This document shows, in pieces, positions 49,701-59,791 of a DNA stretch of 64,000 bases (positions are counted from its first letter, which is position 1; every line of letters starts with the position of its first letter). This DNA is from Mercenaria mercenaria. Lineage: Eukaryota > Mollusca > Bivalvia > Venerida > Veneridae. The notes beneath the pieces are model-generated. The model saw only the letters and a list, made by a program, of their open reading frames with translations, ran no database searches and was not told the origin of the DNA. The stretch lies in assembly GCF_021730395.1 (NCBI RefSeq), contig NC_069368.1, positions 15,084,001 through 15,148,000 of the forward strand, written 5' to 3'. Position numbers and translations under genes: made by a program.

Positions 49701-52700
49701 ATCAAATGCCTAGATGTGCAAAACACGTATAGGTGTGTTTAAAAAATAATAGTCTGATAATTTCTAGTCTACGTTATTCATTAGATGCACTGAATAATAT
49801 ATAGTGTACCAACATTCGTTTCATTCCATTGTACTTGACCATTGTATTCACCTCTTCAGTGAAGTCTGGTAAAACCAAAATTCGGCCGCTGTTTTTGGTA
49901 TCAAGTTCCAGGCGGCTTTAAAACTTCATTATGGTGAAACATATGTATACATATCCGAAAAAGCCGAAAATGACTCGAAAATTTGATATTCCGATTTTGA
50001 TGTAACACGGTGCTCTTTACGGGTCAATATCACAAGGTAATGACCTGCGATTGGCTATGGAGTCATGTATGATGCAAACAGTTGACCGACAAGACATTCA
50101 GTAAATGAGTTATTACATGCGATCAGATATTTTTCCAAGATGTCAATAGGCTCATTAGCAAGGATGTTCTGAATGTTTTTTTCAGCTATGTCTATTTTGA
50201 TGACTTTCCAATTTTCTTATTTTCTCTTCATATCTAAAGTGATTGAAATTTCTTCTTCAGAAACATCCAAAGAATACTGCTTGAAAAATCTGAAGGAGAA
50301 ATGTTTAGATCTACATACATGAAATAAATAATTGAATAATATTGGCTGAGTATATCATACATCAAGAATTTTCATTTGTTATGAATAATTCCACACAATT
50401 GTTTTCAATTGCAGGTTGTGTGTGCAGCTGTCCGACCGTACGAACGATATGCGCTGGTGTACCCCTGCCTTCTACAAGTAAAACTTTCTTTATGCTGTCA
50501 GAATGCAGTCACACATGTGTTAAAGACCACCTTTAACGAGTTTCAAATTCGATTTGATATATTATAACTATTGAATAAAGACCAGTTTTATATAACATGA
50601 CGTCTTTACGTATGTATACATGTTTGACTGCGTAATTATTTTCTCATGCGTTTTGACTTCGCATTACGATGAAATATGGCCAACTAATTAAATTTAGACT
50701 GTTTGAACAATTTGGAAGAATTTATGCATTCATGACGGTTTTCAAAATATAATGCTTTGAAATGCATTTTTTTTAAATATATATCTGTAATGATAAAAAG
50801 TTTTACTCTGTTATTTATGAAATTATTTCATATTGGCCTTGTAATTTGTCCAAGGGTGCTTGTAAGGTCTAAGTCCAATATAACTGTCAGATGACAGTTG
50901 ATACGGTCCACATGAAATAACCCGACTGATGATAATTTATCATTCAAATCCGTATTTATCTCAGTTTAACCAATCAAAATGCTTAAATCCCGCACTTAAA
51001 TCCTGACGTTTTTTGTTGTTGTTGTTTTTTTTTCATATTAGCCATGGGCGGATCCAGCGGGGTGCGGGGGAGGGGTCCGGACTCGCCTAGAATTGGTGAA
51101 AACTTTTAAAGCTGCACTCTCATAGTTGAACAAACAGTACAAAAATCGTATTATAACGTACTGCGTACATCAGGAAACATTATTACAAGACCTTTTACAA
51201 TATACAGGAAAGCCCTAAGAAAAGATTCCTACCTTTTGAAACACGAACTTTTTTTAGATCAAACGGCAAACATCCACATCGATAATGACTACATGATTTA
51301 TATTATATTTTAATAACCCTTTAGAAGTCGACGAGTCTTTGGCAGGGGGCTTAAACTTGGTCAAGCCCAATAATGATTTTTTCATCCTTGTTCATCCGTA
51401 CCCCCACTATGCTCGTTTTCATATTATTATTATTCTTATACCTAACTTATAAAGCACTCTTTTCATACAAAATATGTACGTTCAAAAGTGCTTTACAAAA
51501 ACATAAAGAACACACACATACACATACACACATGAAAATATATTGGTAAAAGATTAAAATGAATAGTAATTAAAACAAGATCATCCATAAATTATGTTCA
51601 ACGTTAAATTACATTACGAGACCAATCCCTTTCTAAACACGAAACAAACCTTTCATGGTTTTTGGTTTAACGCCATTTTCAACAGTATTTCAGATTTTGT
51701 TATTTATTTATAACATATGTGAATGTGATTTGGTTTAACGCCATTTTCAACAGTATTTCAGATTTTGTTATTTATTTATAACATGTGTGAAAGAGATGCG
51801 TTTTCAAAGATTTTTTTAAATGCGGACAGTGAGCTTGAATCTCTGATGCTTGCTTGGAGGGCATTCCAAAGATTTGGAGGTGCATGCTTGAAACTTCTGT
51901 CACCATACTTTACTGTTCGACTCCTCGGTACAACCAAAGACACCGGGCCATTTGCTGACCTTAAGTCTCTACAAGGCTTGTACATGTCCAGCATATCGAC
52001 AATGTACTTAGGAGATTCATTGTGCATGACTTTGTATGTAAGTGTCAAGATTTTGAACTAAATGCGGTGCTGAACCGGAAGCCAATGCAACTCCTTCAAG
52101 ATCGACGTGATGTGTTCGTATCTTGGAATCCTGGTTATGATGCGGGCCGCTGTGTTTTGTACACATTGAAGTTTTTGCAGTGAGCCTTTGGAAATTCCGT
52201 ACAGCAGCGAGTTACAGTAGTCTGCTTTCGATGTAACCAGAGAGTTCACAAGAGAGCATCAGCTGTGATGTACTGCCTGATGTGGCCAATTTGCCGAAGT
52301 TGTGCGTAACTAGCTCTACAGAGAGTGTTAACATGCTGTGTCATGACCATGTTTGAATCCATTCTAGCACCGAGATTCTTCACACAAATTGATGGTTTAA
52401 TCTGAGAGGGTCCTACTTTCACGCAGATATCTTCGGGTATTTTTGTGTGATTTGTGTGAAACAAAATGACCTCAGTTTTGTCAGTATTGAGCTTCAGCAT
52501 GTTCTGATGCATCCAAGAGACTATGTCGTTGAGACAGATTTCAATCCGAGATAGGGCTTCGTGTTGGTGGGAAATATTTTTTGGCTTAAACGATAAGTAT
52601 AGTTGTGAGTCATCGGCATAAAAGTGATGATTCAGTCCATGGCTTCTGCAGATTGAAACAACGGGTTTTGTGTACATGATGTAGATTTTTTCGGTCCTAG

Positions 52701-55700
52701 GACAGATCCTTGCGGTATACTGTATTTCATACGGACCGGAGTAGATAGTTCGCCATTTACTGAGACTGGTAGCGGTCATTCAGATAAGAAGTCATCCACT
52801 GTAGTGGTTTGCCAAGCTGGTATTGGGTCTTATTCACACGACTTACATGGAGATGCCTGAATAATATTCTTCACTTCTTCTAGTGTTGCTGGAGTAAAAC
52901 AGTTTAGGCAGTCCTCCATTGATGGTTGTGTTTCCTTGTGTTTCTAGGCATATATCATGGGAAAATTTGTAAAATAATATTGGATTTCTAATTTTTTTTT
53001 ATGAGATTCTTGTTTTTCTTACTGTAAAACGCTGGAAATTCGCTCTCCGTTGACCCCGAGAAATAAAAATTTTCCGGGGGAGGCCCCCTCTACCCCCGCC
53101 AGCAGGAGGGGGACACTCCCTCCCGCACCTACCCCCATCTGGACCCCTCCATGTTGGCCAGATATTTTCATATTGGCTCATCTGAGTATGGCATGTTCAA
53201 TGTATGAAATATTGTCCCAACAACTTTACTTTGTTGAATAATAAATTACAATATTGTTTCCAGCTCCAGCTTCGCCGCCTACACTTTGTGACGTACCAGC
53301 TGACCAGCGGTCAGTCCTTGACCAGTACAGCTGCGATTTTGACCACGGAACGTGCGGGTACAATATTTCCAGCTATCCGCACCTGTGGGAATATAAATTT
53401 CATCGATACGGGGATCCAGTTGCCGGAGAGATTATCGGGGACCATTCACCAGGTAAGTAAGAAACAGCTTAGCCAGAAGTATTCCTCTGAAAATATGAAA
53501 CACATTTCAACTTATGATTATTAACAACAAGAGATCCATAATGGTCCTGTGCCGCTCATCAGAGATTCAAATCTGAAACGGGTCAAAAGAAACTAAACGT
53601 GTTTCCCAAATAATTTTGTAAACTAAAGAGAAGAATCATAGATATATGAGCCGTGCCATGAGAAAACCAACATAGTGGGTGTGCGACCAGCATGGATCCA
53701 GACCAGCCTGCGCATCCGCGCAGTCTGGTCAGGCTCCATGCTGTTCGCTTTTAAAGCCTATTGGAATTGGAGAAACTGTTAGCGAACAGCATGGATCCTG
53801 ACCAGACTGCGCGGATGCGCAGGCTGGTCTGGATCCTTGCTGGTCGCATACCCACTATGTTGGTTTTCCCATGGCATGGCTCAATTATAGCGAGACAATA
53901 TCTTTCCTTGCAACAAATCAAGATGACTTTTATACCTTCTGTAGATACCAGGGGGTCACCCAAAGAACATTTCTGAGAAATTATCTATAAATCGGACAAG
54001 TGCTTTAGAAGAAAATGGCGTTTGAAAATTTAGTTCTGGTGGTTATGTTTCTATACAAATCAAAATAATATGGACACACTTGATAGATGGTCACCTTCAA
54101 TAGCGGGCCAACAGTTGTTGGGAGTCTTTATTTTTTGGTCTGTCGGCTATCATGGTGACCAAAATTTAGACGAATCCGAATAATTTGAACAATCTTGGTA
54201 GGGGTCATCCAAGGATAATTCTTACATGGACTAGTAGTTTGTGACAAGAAGAAGACTTTCAAAGTTTCTAATGTATATACGTTTAGGGAAAATTAACCAC
54301 GTCCCTGGCGGCAATGTTTTTATTGGAACAATCACTCAATGAGCATTTGTGTGAAATCAATTCAAAATTAGATCAGCGGTGTAGGAGATTTTTTTTTTTT
54401 TTTGCGGTTGTGGTGGCTAGCATATGTGCAACCAAGAAAGAGGACCATTCAATGAACATCAAACCGGTGTTTCAGCAACTTCCATGAAATAGCTTCAGAG
54501 GAGATTTCATTCAAAGAAAAATATGGATGACGGACTACGGACGGTGAGAGACCGCAGTAGACCCTCACTTAACACGCAGATGAGCTAATTGTAAATGACT
54601 AATAGTTTTAGTGTAGCCTATCAAGTGAAGTTGAAAAAGGTAAAGTGTAATGGTACCGCGTGGTTAGCAGTGTAAAAAGCTTCCTTATATTCTTCACGGT
54701 GGCATTGACAACTTTGGTACATAAATAAGAAGCGGATGAGGGATGACTACAGACCCATTGCCAAACTTTCGTGTTACTTGACGATAGAAAGTACGATTTC
54801 CTGATGTACTATCCTACGGGTCCTAGCTGTCTTAGAACAAGAGTGATCAAAAGTTCACATTGTAAAATTACATGCGGTTATTTAATACTTGCTATCAATT
54901 CAGCTAATACGCTGTCACTTTTCATTTAGATAATAAGGGCATCACTATGGTAACCTGGAAGACGTCACTAATAGTTCCAATGCCAGATTAATGCATGTTA
55001 TTTGCTCCTGTACAACACGACAAAATGTAATTGTTATTTATTTTGACCAGAGGCGTTAGGTGGTTACGTACTATTCAACACCTACAACAACCACGTGCAG
55101 AATGGCACAGAGCACGTGTTCCAGTCTCCGGCTCTGCTTCCATTCACCCAGTACTGTGTATCATTCTGGTATAATATGCCGAACAATGAGTCTCGACTCC
55201 AAGTTAATGCTGCGTTTGATAACGGTACACGTCTGTTACTATGGAAACGTGTGGGTCTGGCAACGAACGGATGGAACAATGTGCGTTTAGCCGTTAGGAA
55301 AAATTCATACTTCAGAGTACGTGCAAATGACTTTTTATCTTTCCACCATAAATAATTATGTTCTTTATTTTTTTAAATATGAGAAATAAATAAAATTGTC
55401 AGGAAAACTTCAAATTTAACACACAAATAATACAAAGTTAAATGTTTGAAAGTAATATATTCCATAAGCTGGTAAGGGTACATATTTTCAGCCGTTTACG
55501 TAAACAAAGCTAGAATTTTTTGGCGGCTATTAGTTATTTACACATTTATCATTCAAGATTATTCAGTATCGATTACATTTTAATAAAACATTTGACTGCA
55601 ATAGATGTTTTATTTCAGCTCCAGTTCAGCTCGAAGAAAGAAAATACTGCAGGTTTTCTTGCAGTTGACAGCATTCAAGTATCCACAGGTGTGTATAAAT

Positions 55701-58700
55701 AACTGGTAATTATATTGTATTGTATCTTTGTATCAAGAGATATGCACGAGGCTTGTTGCGAAAATAATGCGCGACCTTATGATTCCGCTAAAGAACGAAT
55801 GTATATTTCTTGTTCTTAAGCTTATGTTCTTATTACATACGAATCTACACATTAATATATTTTTTTTAAAGTTGTTTTTTTTCTCTAAAACTTGAATAGA
55901 ATAGAATAGACAATTCTGACGTAAATAAAAATTCAAACGCAACGATACAGATTAAAATGACGTCATGCAGCCGCTATGCAATTTAAACGTCAGACTGTAA
56001 AAAGATATTATAAGGTTTCCGATTCCATGGTCAATATACGGAGTATAAAAAAGTGACTGATTGCTGCCATTTCGTTTTGACGTGCTTGTGTGTTTTGAGA
56101 GTGCAAAAATGCCAACACGCCATAACGACAAATAAACGCACCAATACGACAACTACAAACGCGCCAACCCACCAGAACGACAAAGGAGCGTGCTATGGGC
56201 CTTTGTGGGAGAGTGGTTAAGGTCACCGACTTGCCCCTTTCCGGTGCGAGCCTTACTCGGGGCGTTGAACTCTTGAGGAAGCAATCCAGCTGGCTTATTC
56301 TACCTAGGTGCCCGCTCGTGATGAAATAATTCACGGAGGGGCACCAGGGGTCTTCCTCCACCATCAAAGCTGGGAACTCGCCATTTGACCTATAATCGTG
56401 CCGATGTGACGTTAAACAAACAAACAAAAAAAAAGATTAGCGTGCCGATACGACAAATACGGTATTTTCCTTATTTACACCCTAGTTTTCGTTCCGAGGT
56501 GTTGGCGTGTTGGTAGTCTTCAAACGCGCCAGCATGTCAGATCGAAATGGCACCGTACTAATTGTAAATACCCATATTTATTCATACTGACAATACATAA
56601 ATATTCTTCAAAGTCAGTAACAACGCTGTTTTTGTGGGGTTTTTTTTTTACAGAGAAACCACGCTTTCCACGAGATGTAAGGATGAGAGAAAATTCATTG
56701 CTTGATAATTCCGCAGCAGACGACACATCCGGCTGTTCATGCACGTGCCCTGCTTATCACGTGATAGACTGTGATAAATCTACTCACTCCCCACCATATG
56801 GTATGGCCTATCAATAATTTGTTCCTTCATAATCTAAAAAAAAAATCCTTTCCTTTATAAAAAATGAGTTTATATAAAATATGAAATCGAAATCTGTATA
56901 AAAATACTTGTATGAAGATTTTCACCTTATTTTTTGATGGCAGATTTTGTTCTTTTATGCTGGCATATGACAGACTTTGTTCTTCTATCTTGCCATCATC
57001 AATTAAATAGAGGTCATATAGCACCAAATATATATCAACAAAGAGCGATATACAAGGTTTACTCGTTCAAAAATTCGTAAACCACCGGAGTAATGAACAG
57101 ACAGGTTTCATCAAAACATATATTAAAAAACTATGATATCGTGTTTTCGTTTTGGTTAGCAAAAGAAAAATGGTTTCATTTATACGAGAATTTAACCCTC
57201 TCTTCCCTGTTTTACAAGATTCAAGATAAAAGTCCATAATTTTCAGTATCAAAATTACTGAGAAAGTATATGTATAATGAACGTATATATAGACGTTATA
57301 TATAATAATAATAATTCCTACAGTATGAGTAATTTTTATCCAACCAGTTCCAGATACAACCCATCCATTATAAAGATCCTTTAGTTTCAAAAATCAGCAA
57401 ATTGAGACAATACACAATATATGTTTAATTACTATTTTTAATAATGTAGGCCAGATAAATGTTTATAAATACATTACGAGTCGTATAATGCGATATAATC
57501 AAATTAAAATTTTAAAAAAAAAATCGTTTTCCTCCAGATTTAAATGCAGGTTTGCCATCCTTAAGCTGACATTAGCTTAAATACGAACAAAGCTCTTCAT
57601 TAAAAATATTCTATTTCCTGTTTCAGTTAAGTCGTGCAGAGATGTCACGAATGCTGTACTGGAAAATGATCTAAGCTGTAATTTTGACGACGGGAATTCC
57701 TGTAAATATGTGCTGCCTGTGTATCCGCATGTTTGGGACCTAATCAGTTATCGTTATGGCAACAACACCGTCGGAATCATTGACGGCGATACGTCTAAAG
57801 GTTATAATTTGAATAGTGACTAATTTCGTCATACACCATATGGACATTACTTTCTTCCTCAAGATAGAGCACTTTTGCTTATGGGCCTAGCCAAGGATTG
57901 GAACCAGTATCACCAATGTTGTTGATTAAGTGAATGTGATACTTAAACATAACTATTGCAACTTATGTTAAAGCGTATAATGCATTTGTTTAAAATGTGG
58001 CTGCCACATTTTCCGGTATGAAGATTAAATATATTACATTCTTCTTAAGGATGTAGGAGCGAATTTTTTCATACTCTGTGAGCTTGAAGAACATTTATTT
58101 CCAAGACAAACAAGAGAAGAAGAAATATAGGTCACCGAACTAGTTTTAATTTTATCGGGCATTTTCTTCACCCACTGCTTAAGCATTTCTGAAATTTTGT
58201 AAAATTAGAAAAATGGCGGTACTTTATAATTCATATAATATCCCACTTAATATTAGAGGGATTTCAGGTGTTACAGGTTAATATGAACACAAGGTGATGC
58301 CAGTATTATATAAGCATAAATGTCACTAACAATTCTCTTTCATTTTCTCATATTGACATAATTACCCCACCCGCTTTATTGTCAATGGAAAAAAAACGTA
58401 TTTAGATCTACAAAAAAAAATTCTGACGTTAAGATTTTCAAAATGTTTTGCAGCTTTAATGACCTACAGAAATGCTTCAAAATGGAAAGAAAAAAAGTTG
58501 GGGTACTATGCATCTAAGAGATTTATTTAGAAAAAACTGTTAAAAATTGGTGAATTTTGATATTTTTTGTTCTTTTTGTTTTAATATATATTTTCTAGAT
58601 AATATAATCTGCTATCTTGAAAACTTTTATTTCAGTTATAGCTCATCATTATTTGTATCAGTCAGAAATATTTCAAAACCAAACCTAATCTACTTTAATA

Positions 58701-59425
58701 GATATTTGACATAACCTACCCCTACCCCATTGTAAATCTTACGTCAATTTTAGGCAAATACCAGCCAAAAATAAGGGTAAAAAAAAATCAGCAAAAAGTA
58801 GAATCTATTTGCTTAAATGGTACATTATTAGCCATATTTTAATTATCTATCATTAGTTTTTGGCAAAACTTTTGTTAGAAAGCACTATTCGGAGAAACAT
58901 TTTTCAAAATGGCGGATATAACTTTTTTTGAATGTTGAGGAACATGAGAAAGTTTTATTAAATCTATTGTCTTTATTACCTCCGCTCTAACTGTTAAAGT
59001 TCGTGTGCAGTATTCAAAGAAGCGCTTTTCTAAATATTAAATGATGGATAACATCTATTTGGGCAGCTGCTTCATTCGTTTTCAACAAAAAATTTAAAGC
59101 CTTATGGAACTTTAAAGTGAAAGAAGAAAAAATGTTATTAGCATTCGTCTTTTCTATTACAGAAGGTACAGGTACATTCGCAGCGTTTACAACGGATAAT
59201 CACCGCGTGCCGCTTGGAGAGGGCGGGGACATGGTGTCGACATACGTGATGCGTACTGGAAATCAATGCCTCAGTTTTTGGTATAACATGCCAACTGATG
59301 TTGCCACCTTAAGTATAAGTACAGATAACGGAAGTCAAAGAACGTTGCTATGGTCAAAATCTCATGTGATAACCAAAGGATGGCAACAAGCAACCATTTT
59401 ACTGTCCGGAAATGAAACTTTTAAA
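40779..59425 (+). CDS. Secreted MAM-domain/mucin-like protein, 12 exons, 3' end beyond window
   Basis: Predicted extracellular multidomain protein; MAM domains mediate adhesion or assembly in other proteins. Exons: 40779-40809, 42610-42807, 43856-44127, 44412-44481, 46531-46863, 50415-50477, 53264-53452, 55051-55316, 55619-55688, 56654-56800, 57627-57800, 59163-59425. All have GT/AG borders and the phases fit exactly, giving 692 codons without a stop. Residues 1-17 (MCFKFILAFSLVIANIY) form a signal peptide. MAM1 is about 38-190, a Thr-rich mucin-like segment 191-301, a Cys-rich linker 302-322, MAM2 about 343-497, a second Cys-rich linker 498-546, MAM3 from about 560. Each MAM has SC.F....CGY-like, C..FW..MP and a C-terminal D.I.V piece. 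The start was chosen because the joined exons give a signal peptide. CTATTTTCAG before 40701 suggests a 5' UTR intron. No stop or final MAM3 exon (about 70 nt, phase 0 to 1) is seen by 64000. No orthologue can be named. Confidence 0.82.
40911..41070. repeat. Hairpin repeat in MAM-gene intron 1
   Basis: ATTGCCTTTTCGGTTCGGT at the left pairs with ACCGACCACATTAAAAGGCAAT at the right. The loop has two tandem copies of CATCGGGCCACGCCCCCG-like sequence (near 40972-41010). Related to the hairpin at 42009-42092. Confidence 0.55.
41347..41566. repeat. Two 26-bp palindromes containing TTGCGCAA / TTGCCCAA
   Basis: 41541-41566 is a perfect 26-bp palindrome, arms CTATCTTGGTTGC, centre TTGCGCAA. 41347-41372 is the same with two asymmetric changes (centre TTGCCCAA). 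They lie 194 bp apart in intron 1 of the MAM gene. TTGCGCAA is also the C/EBP dimer core, although the wider symmetry suggests a repeat unit. Confidence 0.6.
42009..42370. repeat. Two further hairpin repeats in MAM-gene intron 1
   Basis: 42009-42092: TTGCCTTGCGCCCTCGGTCG pairs with CGACCGAACCTAAAAGGCAA around a GGGTCGAT centre. 42283-42370: CCCGAGAGGCAGCGTGGAAT pairs with ATCCACGCCGCTGTCCCGAG around GCGCTAGCGAGC. The second shares a CGCTAGC-type centre with the palindrome at 10702-10845. Confidence 0.5.
43171..43759. mobile_element. TTAA-bounded non-autonomous element, 589 bp
   Basis: TTAA at 43167-43170 and 43760-43763 flank inverted ends GGTAGTTTTGCACGTTT and AAACGTGCAGAACTACC (one mismatch). 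No coding potential; lies in intron 2 of the MAM gene. The TTAA target suggests a piggyBac-type transposase in trans. Confidence 0.75.
44529..46037. mobile_element. TTAA-bounded non-autonomous element, 1509 bp
   Basis: TTAA at 44525-44528 and 46038-46041 flank perfect 16-bp inverted ends GGAGGTAGGTTACCTT and AAGGTAACCTACCTCC. The interior has repeated CCATGGTAAC/ACCATGGCAAC phrases; a 121-residue frame at 44835-45200 matches no transposase. Lies between MAM1 and the Thr-rich exon. Confidence 0.8.
46531..46863 (+). other. Mucin-like Thr-rich exon of the MAM gene
   Basis: 111 codons, phase 1 at both ends. In the frame fixed by the neighbouring exons it reads almost wholly Thr with Pro, Glu and Ser (TTEPTTTTT-, TTESTT-, TTARETTELP-type stretches), as expected of a heavily O-glycosylated spacer. 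The DNA is an impure ACA/ACT repeat, so length variation between individuals is likely. The minus-strand frame across it (Val-rich) is a shadow. Confidence 0.85.
47047..48389 (+). mobile_element. mariner element, full length with TIRs and TA duplication
   Basis: The inverted ends CGAGGATTGTTCAAATATGA and TCATATTTGAACAATCCTCG (pairing runs on to TGCA) are flanked by TA at 47045-47046 and 48390-48391. The 1343-bp length is usual for mariner. It sits in the MAM-gene intron after the Thr-rich exon. The near-perfect ends and almost open transposase imply a recent insertion. Confidence 0.92.
47239..48219 (+). pseudogene. mariner transposase, DD34D type, one C-terminal frameshift
   Basis: Cut-and-paste transposase. 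The 326-codon frame starts MVGRRSAYAVEIRS, has the N-terminal helix-turn-helix region (FSTVIRWFEKFK, RPKTATSAK, YTARQIASMVGISLG), the linker WIPHLLTDEQKK, and catalytic Asp residues in TGDETWVH, HDNASSH and SPDIAPCDFF, the last two in the DD34D order. After FPRLNK (near 48146) the expected end continues in another frame, with YLSGRKF, SKPRKYYENAF and WIRRLKLCISFGGEYFEG up to TAA near 48318. One indel therefore replaces the last ~55 residues. Catalytic residues are intact; function of the truncated protein is doubtful. Confidence 0.88.
48490..49457 (+). mobile_element. LINE 3' fragment, broken
   Basis: Shifted frames together resemble the C-terminal region of a non-LTR retrotransposon polyprotein: KYWLKICNSNDDKYIKQVY, then GCYEVWLSQGVGDVNIFL, then ALSRLRLASHRLAVE and a CTGCNALEDEYHF zinc-knuckle-like end near 48940-48985. 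At least two frameshifts and a stop interrupt it. The 3' end GCATAATAAAACTATTCTATTCT plus an A-run (49425-49457) is typical of such elements. The reverse transcriptase itself is absent. Confidence 0.7.
50478..51410. other. MAM-gene intron sequence without identified elements
   Basis: AT-rich; the only distinct patch is GGGCGGATCCAGCGGGG-type GC-rich sequence near 51047-51095. A similar GC-rich patch (53060-53155) lies on the other side of the LINE, so both may mark ends of one older insertion. Confidence 0.35.
51420..52950 (-). mobile_element. LINE fragment with reverse transcriptase, internally deleted
   Basis: Minus strand, from 52950 leftwards: SMEDCLNCFTPATLEEVKNI and SPCKSCE.DPIPAW (start of the RT region), then a jump to the palm region with HHFYADDSQLYLSF (the YADD catalytic box, near 52600), ICVKNLGARMDS, then SLLYGISKGSLQKLQCVQNT, ILKELHWLPV and RSRTVKYGDRSF. 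The RT fingers segment between PIPAW and the palm is missing, and several frameshifts and stops occur. The 3' tail with AAGTGCTTTATAAG-like sequence and AATAATAAT lies near 51420-51480. CR1/jockey-like by motif, not firmly assigned. Confidence 0.82.
51661..51790. repeat. Tandem duplication of a 61-bp segment, 68-bp period
   Basis: TTTGGTTTAACGCCATTTTC...ATTTATTTATAACAT occurs at 51661 and again at 51729 with hardly any change, at the 3' end of the LINE. Confidence 0.85.
53526..54588 (-). mobile_element. AGCTCACC-family-like element, worn, inverse orientation
   Basis: Starts AACAAGAGATCCATAATGGTC and CGCTCATCAG, the worn complement of the CTCAGGTGAGCGACC...GGCCCTCTTGTT terminus, and ends CAGATGAGCTAA, the complement of TTAGCTCACCTG. 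Internal phrases (CCAGGGGGTCACCC near 53948, TTGAACAATCTTGGTAGGGG near 54188) differ from copies 1 and 2. A palindromic MITE is inserted in it. Confidence 0.5.
53647..53883. mobile_element. Palindromic MITE, 237 bp
   Basis: TGAGCCGTGCCATGAGAAAA at the left is the near complement of TTTTCCCATGGCATGGCTCA at the right, and the arms pair for about 105 bp (CAGACCAGCCTGCGCATCCG with CGGATGCGCAGGCTGGTCTG) around a ~30-bp loop near 53752-53778. Inserted in the preceding element, so younger than it. Confidence 0.85.
56095..56525. repeat. Short CGCCAA/ACGACAA repeats interrupted by a SINE
   Basis: Words such as AACACGCCATAACGACAAAT, CGCACCAATACGACAAC and CGCGCCAACCCACCAGAACG run from 56098 to 56190 and resume after the SINE (GCGTGCCGATACGACAAAT, GGCGTGTTGG, CGCGCCAGCATG). 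Confidence 0.5.
56197..56434 (+). mobile_element. tRNA-derived SINE, full-length copy
   Basis: GGGCCTTTGTGGGAGAGTGG (A-box region), B box CCGGTGCGAGCCT, CTCGGGGCGTTGAACTCTTG, GAGGGGCACCAGGGGTCTTC, the 3' module TGACCTATAATCGTGCCGAT and GACGTTAAAC plus an A-rich tail. Probable target duplication AGCGTGCTAT (56187-56196) and AGCGTGCCGAT (56439-56449). Same family as 14274-14438; lies in the intron before the second Cys-rich linker exon. Confidence 0.85.
58049..58993. mobile_element. Probable TTAA-bounded element with worn ends
   Basis: TTAA at 58045-58048 and 58994-58997. Left end GGATGTAGGAGCGAATTTTT; right end CCTCCGCTCTAACTG, only partly complementary. The interior is AT-rich without frames. 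Lies in the intron that splits MAM3. Confidence 0.4.
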
Positions 59426-59791
59426 GTAAGTATCAAGTATCGAAATGTCTGCATCACATTCGTATTAGTACGGTTATAGCTCATTAGGCGGAACCAGATA
59501 GATGTTTTTGTCTAAAATGCCCGACTTGCGCGAAATACTGCTAAGCTTCAGAACAATCCAGAATGCTACGGACATACATGCCCTTTAAGAAAGCTAAATG
59601 TCAGTACAGAAGTGTTTCCCTATAACATTATACGAAATCATTAAATTTTTAGATTGCTTGATTTCAATGACGCGGAAGTCTTTCTTTTATTCCATTTTGT
59701 TTGATAATTTGCAACATTTAAAATTTCCTGTTAGAGAGTTTGGCGAAACATAAAACTGGTGAATCAGATCGCAGTGACGTCATCGTCTTTC

